NCBI RefSeq assembly: GCF_014195655.1
Contig: NZ_JACICD010000002.1
Span: 558,001-622,000 of the forward strand
Length of the DNA stretch: 64,000 nt
Source: Ancylobacter tetraedralis
Lineage (GTDB): Bacteria; Pseudomonadota; Alphaproteobacteria; Rhizobiales; Xanthobacteraceae
Reading direction: 5' to 3'
The position numbers and the translations under genes are program-made. A model generated the notes under the pieces. That model worked only from the letters and a program-made list of their open reading frames with translations. It made no database searches and had not been told where the DNA came from. Positions 44,247-53,830 of this stretch are shown one piece after another; the first letter of the stretch is position 1, and each line of letters opens with the position of its first letter.

Positions 44247-45149
44247 ATGATCTCGCCCGCACGCCCCACCTTTCGTTTCGCCCCCAGCCCGAACGGGCTG
44301 CTGCATCTCGGCCATGCCCGCTCCGCCCTGCTCAACGCGGCCATGGCCGCACAGGCGGGCGGGGTATTGCTGCTGCGCGTCGAGGATATCGATCTCGCGC
44401 GCTGCCGCCCGGAATATGAGGCCGCGATCTGCGAGGATCTTGCCTGGCTCGGCATCGCCTGGGAGCCGCCCGCTCGCCGCCAGTCGGAGCATTTCGACGA
44501 CTACCGGACCGCGCTCGTTCGGCTCGGCGAACTGGATCTGGTCTATGAGAGCTTCGAGAGCCGCGCGGATATCAACCGCGCGGTCCGGGATCGCCCGGAC
44601 TGGCCGCGCGATCCCGATGGCGCGCCGCTGTTTCCCTTCCGCCGCATGGCCATGGGCGTCGACGAGCGTGCCCGCCGCCGCGCCGCCGGCGAGCCTTTTG
44701 CGCTGCGCCTCGACATGGCCCGCGCGGTCGCTTTGGCCGGCCCGCTCGACTGGCAAGAGCAGGGTGAAGGGGCGGGGCACGGGGCGGGGCACGCGGCGTC
44801 GATCGAGCCGCGCGCCGTTGCGGCGGATCCGCTCGCCTGGGGCGATGTGGTGCTCGCCCGCAAGGATGTGCCGACCAGCTACCATCTTTCCGTCGTGGTC
44901 GATGACGCGCTGCAGGGCGTGACGCATGTGGTGCGCGGGGCGGACCTGACGGCGGCCACCTCGGTGCACCGGCTGTTGCAGACGTTGCTCGATCTGCCGG
45001 CGCCGCTCTACACGCATCATTCGCTGCTGGTGGATCCACAGGGCCGCAAGCTCTCGAAGTCGCTCGGCTCGGAAAGCCTGCGCAGGCTGCGGGAGAACGG
45101 GGCAACGGCGCAGGAGGTGCGGCGGCTGGCGCTCGATGCCGTTGATTAG
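44247..45149 (+). CDS. gluQ: Glutamyl-Q tRNA(Asp) synthetase
   Basis: A truncated GluRS paralogue (300 residues, no anticodon-binding domain) that glutamylates queuosine in tRNA-Asp. ATG 44247 follows AAGGGGCG. The HIGH-type motif is APSPNGLLHLGHARSAL, the KMSKS-type motif is RKLSKSLG, and LLRVEDIDLARCRPEY is also typical. The segment after LVYESFES lacks the Cys residues that bind zinc in E. coli GluQ, so the zinc site seems lost. It lies 19 nt after sdhB and may be read from the same transcript. Confidence 0.93.
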   Translation: MISPARPTFRFAPSPNGLLHLGHARSALLNAAMAAQAGGVLLLRVEDIDLARCRPEYEAAICEDLAWLGIAWEPPARRQSEHFDDYRTALVRLGELDLVYESFESRADINRAVRDRPDWPRDPDGAPLFPFRRMAMGVDERARRRAAGEPFALRLDMARAVALAGPLDWQEQGEGAGHGAGHAASIEPRAVAADPLAWGDVVLARKDVPTSYHLSVVVDDALQGVTHVVRGADLTAATSVHRLLQTLLDLPAPLYTHHSLLVDPQGRKLSKSLGSESLRRLRENGATAQEVRRLALDAVD

Positions 45150-45244
45150 CCGGCATTATATCGGTGTCGCTGCGTAACATACCTGTCACCGCCGGCCTGT
45201 AGCCATGGCGGCGCCCTCTTCAGTCCCGCATGACGGAGCCTGCC

Positions 45245-46501
45245 ATGAAGAAGCGTCTCGCCAGCCCCCTACTCGCCACGCCTCTCCTTGTTATCGCCTT
45301 CGCCGCCGGCTCCCTCGGTGCGGCCCTCGCCCAGGCGCCCGGCGGCCCCGCCGAACTGGGCCCGCGCCCGTTCTATCTGGTCGACCAGATGAAGGACGGC
45401 CCGCTCAAGGACGAACTCGCCCGCTGCAAGGGCCCGTTCACCACCAAGGGCTTCTCGATCTCGCATCGCGGCGCCCCGCTGCAGTTTCCCGAGCATACAC
45501 GCGAAGGCTATCTCGCCGCCGCGCGCATGGGGGCGGGTGTCATCGAGTGCGACATCGCCTTCACCAAGGACCGCGAACTCGTCTGCCGCCACGCGCAGTG
45601 CGACCTGCACACCACGACCGACATTCTCGCCCGGCCGGAGCTGGCGTCGAAATGCACCAAGGGCTTCGAGCCCGCCGACCCCGCCACGGGCCGCAAGGCG
45701 AGCGCCAAGTGCTGCACCAGCGACCTGACGCTGGCCGAATTCCGCTCGCTCAAGCCGAAAATGGACGCCGGCAACCCCAATGCCACGACGGTGGCCGACT
45801 ACATGAATTCCACGCCGCGCTGGCGCACCGATCTCTATGTCGACCGCGCCACCCTGATGTCGCACAAGGATTACATCGCGCTGGTGAAGTCGCTCGGCCT
45901 CAAGTTCACGCCCGAGCTGAAGACGCCGGAAGTGCCGATGCCGTTCGAGGGTGATTACACGCAGCAGGCCTATGCCCAGCAGATGATCGACGAGTACAAG
46001 GCCGCCGGCGTCGACCCCCGGGATGTCTACGCCCAGTCCTTCCTGCTCGATGACGTGCTGTACTGGCTCAAGAACGAGCCGGCCTTCGGCGCGCAGGCGG
46101 TGTTCCTCGACGATCGCGACGAGACCACCAAGGGCTTCGACAACATGAAGCCGGAGACCTGGCAGCCCTCCATGCAGGAACTGGCCGACAAGGGCGTGAA
46201 GATCCTCGCCCCGCCGCTGTGGATGCTGGTGACGGTGAAGGACGGCAAGGTCGTGCCGTCCGCCTATGCGCAGGAGGCCAAGAAGGCCGGGCTCGGGCTC
46301 ATCGCCTGGTCACTGGAGCGCTCCGGCCCGCTGAAGGATGGCGGCGGCTATTACTACCAGTCGATCAAGTCCGTGACCGACCGCGATGGCGACACGCTGG
46401 CACTGCTCGATGTGCTGGCCCGCGACATCGGCGTGATCGGCGTGTTCTCGGACTGGCCGGCGACCACCACCTTCTACGCCAACTGCATGAAGCTGAACTG
46501 A
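45245..46501 (+). CDS. Secreted glycerophosphodiester phosphodiesterase
   Basis: Hydrolyses glycerophosphodiesters to glycerol-3-phosphate and an alcohol. From ATG 45245 it is 418 residues with a signal peptide ([18 protein letters not shown]). Catalytic segments are [17 protein letters not shown] and [20 protein letters not shown] Cys-containing insertion (SKCTKGF ... [11 protein letters not shown]) between the first strands marks a known longer GDPD subgroup. [10 protein letters not shown] carries the metal-binding Glu. It is likely periplasmic and has its own promoter. Confidence 0.93.
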   Translation: MKKRLASPLLATPLLVIAFAAGSLGAALAQAPGGPAELGPRPFYLVDQMKDGPLKDELARCKGPFTTKGFSISHRGAPLQFPEHTREGYLAAARMGAGVIECDIAFTKDRELVCRHAQCDLHTTTDILARPELASKCTKGFEPADPATGRKASAKCCTSDLTLAEFRSLKPKMDAGNPNATTVADYMNSTPRWRTDLYVDRATLMSHKDYIALVKSLGLKFTPELKTPEVPMPFEGDYTQQAYAQQMIDEYKAAGVDPRDVYAQSFLLDDVLYWLKNEPAFGAQAVFLDDRDETTKGFDNMKPETWQPSMQELADKGVKILAPPLWMLVTVKDGKVVPSAYAQEAKKAGLGLIAWSLERSGPLKDGGGYYYQSIKSVTDRDGDTLALLDVLARDIGVIGVFSDWPATTTFYANCMKLN

Positions 46502-46664
46502 GCGGCAGCGGGCGGCCGCATGAGTGCGACCGCCCATTTGGCTCTCGACATGCCGCGCGGGCCCGCGTGGCATGTCGACGTGGAAGCCTCGCGTGAAGGG
46601 CACTTGTCCTGTGCCGCGTCACGGGCGATAGGCGAGGGGCGCCTTTTTCCACGGATGCCCTGCG

Positions 46665-47420
46665 ATGATTCCCTGGTCCCTCATCGACACCGCGAAAGTC
46701 CCCGATGGGTTCGGCGACCTGCGCCTGATGCGGCGTGGCGACGAATTTTCCATCATGACCGGCGCGACGGAATTGATGAACAGCCGCCTCAGCGGCTCGG
46801 AGAAGGCGCTCGCCACGCTGGTCTGCGAGCGTCTGCGCGAGCGCGCCGCGCCGCGCCTCCTGATCGGCGGGCTCGGCATGGGCTTCACCCTGCGCGCGGC
46901 GCTGGGCGAACTGGGGCCGCAGGCGCAGGTCGTGGTCGCCGAACTCGTGCCGGCCGTCATTGCCTGGGCCCGCGGGCCGATGGCGGAGATCTTCGGCACC
47001 AGCCTCGATGATTCCCGCGTCAGCCTGTTCGAGGGCGATGTCGCCGCCTCGATCCGCGCCGGCCGCGCCGCCTATGACGCGATCCTGCTGGATGTCGATA
47101 ACGGCCCGGGCGGCCTGACCCGCGCCGCCAATGACGGGCTCTACAGCCCCGCCGGCCTTGCCGCCGCCCGCGCGGCGCTGCGCCCCGGCGGCATTCTCGC
47201 GGTGTGGTCCTCGGCCCCGGACAGCGACTTCACCGGCCGCCTGCGCCGTGGCGGCTTCACCGTCGAGGAGGCGCGGGTGCGGGCAAACGGCAAGGGCGGC
47301 GGCGCGCGCCATGTCATCTGGCTTGCCGCCAAGGCCGGGATATCGGCAAATCCGGCCGGGAGCTCGAAGCCGGCCGGGGGCGCGAGTCCGCCGCGCGCGC
47401 GCAGCCCCCGCACGCCTTGA
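46665..47420 (+). CDS. Spermidine-synthase-like protein
   Basis: A 251-residue Rossmann-fold protein of the polyamine synthase-like family. The nucleotide-binding motif is LLIGGLGMGFTLRAAL, with VAELVPAVIAWA and the acidic LLDVDNGPGGLT at the active-site edge. It lacks the N-terminal beta-domain of true SpeE, so spermidine synthesis is doubtful. Such alphaproteobacterial paralogues have no settled substrate. The last about 25 residues are Pro/Ser/Gly-rich. The DUF2161 gene follows closely on the same strand. Confidence 0.8.
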   Translation: MIPWSLIDTAKVPDGFGDLRLMRRGDEFSIMTGATELMNSRLSGSEKALATLVCERLRERAAPRLLIGGLGMGFTLRAALGELGPQAQVVVAELVPAVIAWARGPMAEIFGTSLDDSRVSLFEGDVAASIRAGRAAYDAILLDVDNGPGGLTRAANDGLYSPAGLAAARAALRPGGILAVWSSAPDSDFTGRLRRGGFTVEEARVRANGKGGGARHVIWLAAKAGISANPAGSSKPAGGASPPRARSPRTP

Positions 47421-47456
47421 TCCCTATTGCGGATCATCCTCATTTCCCGCCCTGGA

Positions 47457-48167
47457 GTGCCGGTCCTGGAGACATCGCTTTACCTGCCGATCAAACGCTT
47501 TCTCGAAGCGCGTGGCTTCACCGTCAAAGGGGAGATCGGCGACTGCGATCTGGTCGCGCTGTCCCCGGAGGCCGAGCCGCTGGTGATCATCGGCGAGATG
47601 AAGCTGAGCTTCAATCTGGAACTCGTGCTGCAGGCGGTGGACCGCGCGAGCGCGTGCGACGAGGTGTGGCTGGCGGCGCGGGCCTCGCGGCGTGGCAAGG
47701 GCCGCGAGAGCGATTCGCGCTTTCGCAATCTCTGCCGCCGGCTGGGATTCGGCATGCTGGCGGTGTCGGAAGGCGGCGAGGTGAGCGTGCTGGTCAGTCC
47801 GGTCTCGCCCATGCCGCGCAAGGATCCGCGCCGCCGCGCGCGGCTGGTGGCGGAGCACACGCGGCGGCTCGGCGACCCGGCCGTGGGCGGCGCCTCCCGC
47901 GTGCCGATCATGACCGCGTATCGCCAGCAGGCGCTCGCCTGCGCTGCCGCGCTGGCCGCGGGCCCGCGGCGCCCGCGCGACCTGCGTGGCCGGGCTCCCG
48001 ATGCGGGCAAGATCCTCATGAACAATGTCTATGGCTGGTTCATTCGCACCGAACGCGGCGTCTATGCGCTGACGCCGGCCGGGCTGGAGGCGCTGGCGCG
48101 CTGGCCGCAGGAGCAGGAGCAGGAGCAGGCCGCCGATGAGGCCGCTTCTACCCCACGCCCAGAATGA
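47457..48167 (+). CDS. DUF2161 protein, predicted PD-(D/E)XK nuclease fold
   Basis: About 236 residues if GTG 47457 is used, which places the conserved LETSLYLPIKRFLEARGF at the N-terminus; TTG 47427 is the longer alternative. The PD-(D/E)XK-like core appears as GDCDLVALSPE followed by IIGEMKLSF. The C-terminal GWFIRTERGVYALTPAGLEAL resembles a winged helix. The family is called a nuclease-like phosphodiesterase but has no proven role. The end carries a QEQEQEQ run. Its 3' end overlaps the convergent transporter gene by 20 nt. Confidence 0.8.
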   Translation: MPVLETSLYLPIKRFLEARGFTVKGEIGDCDLVALSPEAEPLVIIGEMKLSFNLELVLQAVDRASACDEVWLAARASRRGKGRESDSRFRNLCRRLGFGMLAVSEGGEVSVLVSPVSPMPRKDPRRRARLVAEHTRRLGDPAVGGASRVPIMTAYRQQALACAAALAAGPRRPRDLRGRAPDAGKILMNNVYGWFIRTERGVYALTPAGLEALARWPQEQEQEQAADEAASTPRPE

Positions 48168-49092
48168 GCAGCCACACCGAGAGGGTGACGAGGCTCAGCG
48201 CGGTGGACAGCGAGACCGCGCCGGCCGAGGCGGCGACGCCCACCCTGTAGCGCTGCGCCAGCAGATAGGCGTTGATGCCGCTCGGCATGGCAGCGAAGGT
48301 CACGCACACGCCCGCCCAGACCGGGGGCATCGGCAGCACCCGGGTCAGCGCGTAGACGATGGCCGGATGGACGATCAGCTTCAGCACCGTGATGACCAGC
48401 GCCGGCCCGAGATCGCCGCGGATCGGGTAGCGGTGCAGGGCGAGGCCGAGCGAAATCAGCGCGCAAGGCGAGGCCGAGGCCGCCAGCATGTCGAAGACCT
48501 GCTTGGGGATGCCGCCCGGCACGAAGCCGACCAGCTTGGCGATGGCGCCGGCATAGATGCCGATCAGGATCGGGTTGCAGGCGAGCATGCGGCCGAGCTT
48601 CTGGAGCCCCGCCAGCGAAAGCCCGGCGGAGGCGCCCTCGGTCAGCACGGTCGCCACCATCATCATGATCGGCAGATGGACGGCGATCAGCAGGAACAGC
48701 GGCACCGCGCCCTCCGGCCCGAAGGCCGAGAGGATGAGCGGCACGCCGACGAACACGGTGTTCGCCTGGCCCGAGGTGAAGCCGTGGATCACCGCCTCGG
48801 TATGGCTGCGCCCGAACAGCCGCCGCGCCGCCAGCATGCCGAGTGCGAAGACGATGAAGGCGCCGGTGAAATAGGCGATCCAGTAGCCCCAGGGCTGCCC
48901 TTCATCGGGCAGCCTCGCCTCGGACAGCGTCTTGAAGATGAGCACCGGCACGGCGAGGCCGAACACGTATTCGGACAGCCCCTCGGCCGCTTTCTCCCGG
49001 ATATATCCGGCGAGCGAGGCGAGGAAGCCGACGCCGATCAGACCGAACACCGGCGCCACGATGAGAGCGATGGCGCCGAGCTGGTTCAGCAT
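48148..49092 (-). CDS. AEC-family transporter
   Basis: A 314-residue auxin-efflux-carrier family permease with about ten helices in two five-helix halves. AFIVFALGMLAARRLFG, GQANTVFVGVPLILSAFG and FAAMPSGINAYLLAQRY are typical. Members move malate, malonate or related acids, but the substrate cannot be told here. Its 3' end overlaps the DUF2161 gene tail to tail. Just upstream on the same strand is a small ACT-like gene, 6 nt away, so they form an operon. Confidence 0.9.
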   Translation of the reverse strand: MLNQLGAIALIVAPVFGLIGVGFLASLAGYIREKAAEGLSEYVFGLAVPVLIFKTLSEARLPDEGQPWGYWIAYFTGAFIVFALGMLAARRLFGRSHTEAVIHGFTSGQANTVFVGVPLILSAFGPEGAVPLFLLIAVHLPIMMMVATVLTEGASAGLSLAGLQKLGRMLACNPILIGIYAGAIAKLVGFVPGGIPKQVFDMLAASASPCALISLGLALHRYPIRGDLGPALVITVLKLIVHPAIVYALTRVLPMPPVWAGVCVTFAAMPSGINAYLLAQRYRVGVAASAGAVSLSTALSLVTLSVWLLILGVG

Positions 49093-49098
49093 GATCGA

Positions 49099-49392
49099 TC
49101 AGGCCGCCACCGCGGCCGAGGCGCTTGAGACCAGATGCGAACTGCGCACCGGCACCATCACGTCGATCCGCGCCCACAGGCGCTCGGCGAGTTCCGCCGG
49201 CGCGGTGAAGCCGATCTCGGCGCGCATGGGGCGCAGGTCCGTCGGATCCAGCCGCTCGTCTTCCGGCGCGTCGAGCCGCACGCGCGTGGGCTGGACATTG
49301 TGGATGGCGAAGGGCTCGAGCAGGCGCAGCATCAGATTGGGATGGGCATCGGCCTCGACAACGAGGCGATGGCGGAGAAGACCGGCAGTCAT
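49099..49392 (-). CDS. Small ACT-like domain protein
   Basis: 97 residues with RLVVEADAHPNLMLRLLEPFAIHN, the strand-loop-helix pattern of an ACT domain such as in the IlvM/IlvN regulatory subunits. A second half with AEIGFTAPAELAERLWARID follows. It ends 6 nt before the AEC transporter start, so both are co-transcribed. It may sense an amino acid or organic acid; no enzyme partner is nearby. Function is unassigned. Confidence 0.65.
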   Translation of the reverse strand: MTAGLLRHRLVVEADAHPNLMLRLLEPFAIHNVQPTRVRLDAPEDERLDPTDLRPMRAEIGFTAPAELAERLWARIDVMVPVRSSHLVSSASAAVAA

Positions 49393-49831
49393 GGCAATAT
49401 CCGATGACGAAAGCAGCAGAACGGGGACGAGCGTCAGGAAACCCGGCCGATCCTGTCGGCCGGGCGACGAATTCGCCGCCCGAGGCGCATGCGCCCGCTC
49501 ATTTCGTTCATCGACATCATGGCGTCAAAACTAGGCGCACCGCGCCGCGCCGTCAACGGTGCTTACCCGTTTCGCCCGCCGCAGGGGGAGGGCGGGGGAA
49601 GCGGCGCGGGCTCGAGCCGCGAGGCTCGCACCGAGGGTCGCGTCACCGTCGCGTCGTTTCGGTATTTCGATTGACGCTGAAGGCCCCCGGCGGCACGCTC
49701 GGCCCTGCCGGGCGGCTTTCAGCGCCGCCATCGCCACGGCGGCAGGCGCCGCCACCACAGGGGGCGCCGCACATGCAATATCGGAAGTGAACGGTCGATA
49801 GCGACACGCCATCCAGTTCGGGGAAGAAACG
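49393..49831. other. Divergent intergenic region
   Basis: This 439-base stretch separates the ACT-like gene from the collagen-like gene and must contain both promoters. I find no convincing gene, RNA or strong hairpin. Several short frames are open but have no ribosome binding site or recognisable composition. Confidence 0.4.
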
Positions 49832-50350
49832 ATGAGATTGGTTTATCTGGGCCTCGCCCTCGGCGCCGCGCTGCTCCTCTCCGCCTGCGGCGATCCGCAG
49901 CCCGGCCCTGCCGGCCCTCCCGGCCCGCAGGGCGCCGCGGGTCCGGCCGGTGCGCAGGGCACGGTCGGCCCGGCGGGTCCCGCGGGCCCGAAGGGCGATC
50001 CCGGTGTAGCGGGTCCGGCCGGCCCGGCAGGTCCCGCGGGTGCCGCCGGCCCGGCCGGGCCGGCTGGTCCCCAGGGCCCGGCCGGCATGGCGGGCGACAA
50101 GGGAGAGGCGGGCGAGGCCGGCAAGGCCGCCGAGGCGCCCGGCAGCGTGCGCGTCTATTCGCGCCGCGAATGCTTCTCGCCCGAGGGCTGCCACCTGACC
50201 TGCGAGGCCGATGAGGTGGTGGTGAACGCCTATCTCGCGCCGCGCGAGGGCGAGACCACCATCGTGAGCGAGCGGGAGGTGCATTTCGCGCCCAAGCCGG
50301 TGGATGCGAGCCGCGCTCCGCTCATGGTGCTCATCTGCGCCCGGCGCTAG
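49832..50350 (+). CDS. Collagen-like lipoprotein
   Basis: A 172-residue protein with a lipoprotein signal: [14 protein letters not shown], with the lipidated Cys at 19. Residues about 24-100 are an almost uninterrupted Gly-X-Y array ([17 protein letters not shown] and similar), rich in GPAG. It can form a collagen-type triple helix even without hydroxyproline. A C-terminal globular part with four Cys ([18 protein letters not shown] and VLICARR) probably folds with disulfides and may trimerise the array. It should be anchored in the outer or inner membrane facing the periplasm or surface. Function is unknown. Confidence 0.88.
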   Translation: MRLVYLGLALGAALLLSACGDPQPGPAGPPGPQGAAGPAGAQGTVGPAGPAGPKGDPGVAGPAGPAGPAGAAGPAGPAGPQGPAGMAGDKGEAGEAGKAAEAPGSVRVYSRRECFSPEGCHLTCEADEVVVNAYLAPREGETTIVSEREVHFAPKPVDASRAPLMVLICARR

Positions 50351-50393
50351 GCGCGTGACGCGGGGGCGTCGCGCGATCCGCCGCTTGCGCGGG

Positions 50394-52604
50394 TCACAGG
50401 AAGCTCTGCGGGTCGATGTCGATCTCGACGCGCAGGCTGCCCGTGGCGCGCGGCGCTCCGGCCATCCAGCGCCGCACATAGGCGGAGAGGTCGAAGCCCC
50501 GCGCCGCGCGCGCCAGCAGGCGGAAGCGATGGCGCCCGCGCACCAGCGCCAGCGGCGCCTCCGCCGGGCCGAGCACGCGCACTTCGTCGGTGAAGGGTGA
50601 GCATGCCGCGACGGCGCGCGCATGCGACTGCGCGGCGTGGGCATCCGTGCCCGAGACGATGAGCGCGCAGAAGCGGCCGAAGGGCGGCAGGTGCGCCTCC
50701 TCGCGGATGGCGATCTCGCGGTCGTAGAAGGCGTCGCGGTCGCCGGCCACCAGCGCCTGCATCACCGGATGCTCGGGCATGTAGGTCTGCAGGAAGGCCC
50801 GCCCTTCCACCGTGTGGCGCCCGGCGCGGCCGGCCACCTGATGCAGCAACTGGAAGGTTCGCTCGGCGGCGCGCGGATCGCCCTGCCCGAGGCCCACATC
50901 GGCGTCGATCACCCCCACCATGGCGAGGCCGGGGAAATTGTGCCCCTTGGCGACCAGCTGGGTGCCGACGATCACGTCCACCTCGCCATCCTCGATCGCC
51001 TTGAGCTCGGCGCGCAGCCGCTCCACTCCGCCGGCAAGGTCGGAAGAGAGCACCTGCAGGCGTGCTTCCGGCATCAGCGCCTGCACCTCCTCGTGCAGCC
51101 GCTCGACGCCCGGACCACACGGGATGAGCGCGTTCGGCTCATGGCAGTTCGGGCATTCGGTCGGCACCGGCGTGGCATAGCCGCACTGGTGGCATTCCAG
51201 CCGGCGGCGGAAGCGATGTTCCACCAGCCAGGACGAGCAGGACGGGCACTTGATGCGGTGGCCGCAGGCGCGGCACAGGGTGAGCGGGGCATAGCCGCGC
51301 CGGTTGAGGAAGAGGAGCGCCTGCCCGCCGGCCGCCACCGTGCGCTCCATTTCCGCCGCGAGGCGCGGGGCGATCCAGCGCCCGCGTGGCGGGCCTTCGC
51401 GACGCAGGTCGATCGGCTCGAGGCGCGGCACCTGCGTGCCGGCGAAGCGCTCGGGCAGGGCAAGCCGGGTGTAGCGCCCGCGCCGCGCATTCACTTCCGT
51501 TTCGATCGAGGGGGTGGCGGAGACCAGCACCACCGGTCCGCCCTCCAGCCGCGCGCGCACCACCGCCATGTCGCGGGCGTGGTAATGCACCCCGTCTTCC
51601 TGCTTGTAGGCGCTGTCATGCTCCTCATCGACGATGATCAGGCCGAGATCGGCGAAGGGCAGGAACAGCGCCGAGCGCGCCCCCGCCACCACGCGCACCT
51701 CGCCGCTGGCGACGCCCCGGAACACCCGCCCGCGCCTCTTCGAGCCGACAGCCGAATGCCATTCCGCCGGCTTCACGCCGAAGCGGCGGGCGAAACGATC
51801 GAGAAACGCCTGGGTGAGGGCGATTTCCGGCATCAGGATCAGCGTCTGCCGCCCTTGTCGGATGGTTTCCGCCACGGCCTCGAAATAGGTCTCGGTCTTA
51901 CCGGAGCCGGTAACGCCGTCGATCAGGAAGGGGCGGAAGGCCCGGGCCTTCACCGCGTCCACAAGGCGCGCGGCGGCCTCGCCTTGCGCGGGCAGCAGGT
52001 CGGGGCGGGCATGGTCGGGGTCGGGCGCCTCGGCGGCCGGTTCCGGCGGCAACACGAGCGTTTGCAGCACGCCGTCATCGATCAGCCCATCAATGACCGA
52101 GGGCGACACGCCGGCCTCGCGCGCCGCATCCGTCTTGGAGCGGACGAAGCCGTCCGCCAGCGCCTCGATCACGCGGGCGCGCGCCTTGGTCGCCCTGTCG
52201 GGCCGCGTGTCGGTGAGCCGCACGCCGGTGCGCTCGCGGGCGATGCCGGCGCTCTCGTCATGGCGCAGCGCGAGGCGCAGCACCATGCCCGGTGGGGAAA
52301 CGGTATATTCCGCGATCCAGCGGATGAAATCGATCATCTCCGGCCGGAGCGGGGCGACGTCATAGCGGCGCTGGATCGACTTGAGCTTGGCCGGGTCGAC
52401 CGGCGCGGCGCCCTCCGCCCGCGGCCACACGCAGCCGAGCATGTTGCGCGTGCCCAGCGGCACCACCACGATGTCGCCCGGCGCCACCTCCAGACCCTCG
52501 GGCACGCGGTAGGAATAGGCCGTGCCCACCGCGAGGGGCAGCAGCACATCGACCACCCGCTCGTGACGCGGGAAGAGGAGAAGGGAATCGGCGGGGCTGG
52601 GCAT
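50394..52604 (-). CDS. priA: Primosomal protein N' (replication restart helicase)
   Basis: The 736-residue protein is the PriA 3'-5' helicase that reloads the replisome. Walker A is DGVTGSGKTETYFE (about residue 233) and the DEAH-type box is IIVDEEHDSAYKQED. The eight zinc-binding Cys fall in CRACGHRIKCPSCSSWL and HQCGYATPVPTECPNCH. GTQLVAKGHNFPGL and QVAGRAGRH complete the C-terminal helicase lobe. It is divergent from xerC, a common neighbour arrangement in Hyphomicrobiales. It is convergent with the collagen-like gene across a 43-nt gap. Confidence 0.97.
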   Translation of the reverse strand: MPSPADSLLLFPRHERVVDVLLPLAVGTAYSYRVPEGLEVAPGDIVVVPLGTRNMLGCVWPRAEGAAPVDPAKLKSIQRRYDVAPLRPEMIDFIRWIAEYTVSPPGMVLRLALRHDESAGIARERTGVRLTDTRPDRATKARARVIEALADGFVRSKTDAAREAGVSPSVIDGLIDDGVLQTLVLPPEPAAEAPDPDHARPDLLPAQGEAAARLVDAVKARAFRPFLIDGVTGSGKTETYFEAVAETIRQGRQTLILMPEIALTQAFLDRFARRFGVKPAEWHSAVGSKRRGRVFRGVASGEVRVVAGARSALFLPFADLGLIIVDEEHDSAYKQEDGVHYHARDMAVVRARLEGGPVVLVSATPSIETEVNARRGRYTRLALPERFAGTQVPRLEPIDLRREGPPRGRWIAPRLAAEMERTVAAGGQALLFLNRRGYAPLTLCRACGHRIKCPSCSSWLVEHRFRRRLECHQCGYATPVPTECPNCHEPNALIPCGPGVERLHEEVQALMPEARLQVLSSDLAGGVERLRAELKAIEDGEVDVIVGTQLVAKGHNFPGLAMVGVIDADVGLGQGDPRAAERTFQLLHQVAGRAGRHTVEGRAFLQTYMPEHPVMQALVAGDRDAFYDREIAIREEAHLPPFGRFCALIVSGTDAHAAQSHARAVAACSPFTDEVRVLGPAEAPLALVRGRHRFRLLARAARGFDLSAYVRRWMAGAPRATGSLRVEIDIDPQSFL

Positions 52605-52834
52605 GGTGGGCCTTCATAGCGCATTCGCAACGACGATGCCGTCCTCGCGGAGGTCTCCTCGCCTCTCTCCCGAGGGCGTGAGCGGCAGGGGGGCGACGGC
52701 TCGCCGCCGGGCCTCTCCATGGCCATGCGGCGAGCTTTCCCGCCGGTCGTGCGCGGCGACCTCGGCGAAACTTAAGGATCGTGTGGCACTCTCGCCAGTG
52801 GATCGACGAGCAGGTTGTTCGGAAGGGCAGGGTG

Positions 52835-53821
52835 ATGGCGGCAAGCGATGCACAGAAGGCGGCTCGGGCGGAGCGGGCGCTGCTCGCCGGCGCGGCGCCG
52901 GATGTCGGCGCGGCGCTGACGGCGTGGCTAGCCCGGCTCGGTCATGAGCGGCGGCTCTCGCCGAAGACGCGCGAGGCCTATGCGCGGGATGTGGCGACCT
53001 TTCTCGGCCTTCTGGCGCGCCATCTCGGCCGCGTGCCGGACCTCAGGGCGCTGGCCGACATGCACCCGCGCGACGTGCGGGCGGTGATCGCCGCGCGACG
53101 CGCCGAGGGCATCGAGCCGCGCACGCAGATGCGCTTCCTCGCCGCCGCGCGCTCCTTCGGCCGGCACATGGAGCGCGAGGGGCTGGGCAAGGTCGGTGCG
53201 CTCACCGCCGTGCGGGCGCCGCGCATTCCCCGCACCCTGCCGCGCCCGCTCTCGCCCGCCGATGCCCGCGCCATGGCCGACCCGGCCACGCGCGCCGGCG
53301 AGGATCGCGAGCCCTGGGTGCTGGCGCGCGACGCGGCGGTGATCGCGCTGCTCTATGGCTCGGGCCTGCGCATTTCCGAGGCGCTCGGGCTGATGCGCCG
53401 CGACATGCCGGAGCCCGGGCGCGGCGACCAGATCATCGTCCACGGCAAGGGCAACAAGACCCGCATGGTGCCGGTGCTCAAGGCGGTGCTGGAGGCTGTC
53501 GAGGCCTATGCCCGCGCCTGCCCGCATGAGCTGGAGCCGGCCAGCCCGCTGTTCCGCGGCGTCAAGGGCGGGCCGCTCTCCCCGCGTATCGTGCAGCAGG
53601 CGGTGGAGCGCATGCGCGGCAGCCTCGGCCTGCCCGACAGCGCCACGCCGCACGCGCTGCGCCATTCCTTCGCGACGCATCTGCTCAGCCGCGGCAGCGA
53701 CCTGCGTTCGATCCAGGAACTTCTCGGCCACGCCTCGCTGTCCACCACGCAGATCTATGCGGCGGTGGATTCGGTGGCGCTGATGGCGGCATGGAAGGCG
53801 GCGCATCCGCGCGCGCGATAG
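52835..53821 (+). CDS. xerC: Tyrosine recombinase XerC
   Basis: Resolves chromosome dimers at dif with XerD. From ATG 52835 (GGGCAGGGTG upstream) it is 328 residues; an earlier start at 52781 is less likely. Catalytic residues are intact: Arg in YGSGLRISEALGL, Lys in VHGKGNKTRMVPV, His-x-x-Arg in HALRHSFATHLL, His in LLGHASLSTTQIY and the nucleophilic Tyr at the end of that motif. Its N-terminal SAM-like domain begins LTAWLARLGHERRLS. Together with priA this is a conserved alphaproteobacterial neighbourhood, not a mobile-element integrase. Confidence 0.94.
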   Translation: MAASDAQKAARAERALLAGAAPDVGAALTAWLARLGHERRLSPKTREAYARDVATFLGLLARHLGRVPDLRALADMHPRDVRAVIAARRAEGIEPRTQMRFLAAARSFGRHMEREGLGKVGALTAVRAPRIPRTLPRPLSPADARAMADPATRAGEDREPWVLARDAAVIALLYGSGLRISEALGLMRRDMPEPGRGDQIIVHGKGNKTRMVPVLKAVLEAVEAYARACPHELEPASPLFRGVKGGPLSPRIVQQAVERMRGSLGLPDSATPHALRHSFATHLLSRGSDLRSIQELLGHASLSTTQIYAAVDSVALMAAWKAAHPRAR

Positions 53822-53830
53822 GAGGAGACG

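Noticed and set aside
52835..53821. Tyrosine recombinase as a genomic-island integrase
   Set aside because: Its neighbourhood next to priA and XerC-like motifs fit chromosomal XerC; no attachment-site repeats or tRNA gene were seen.
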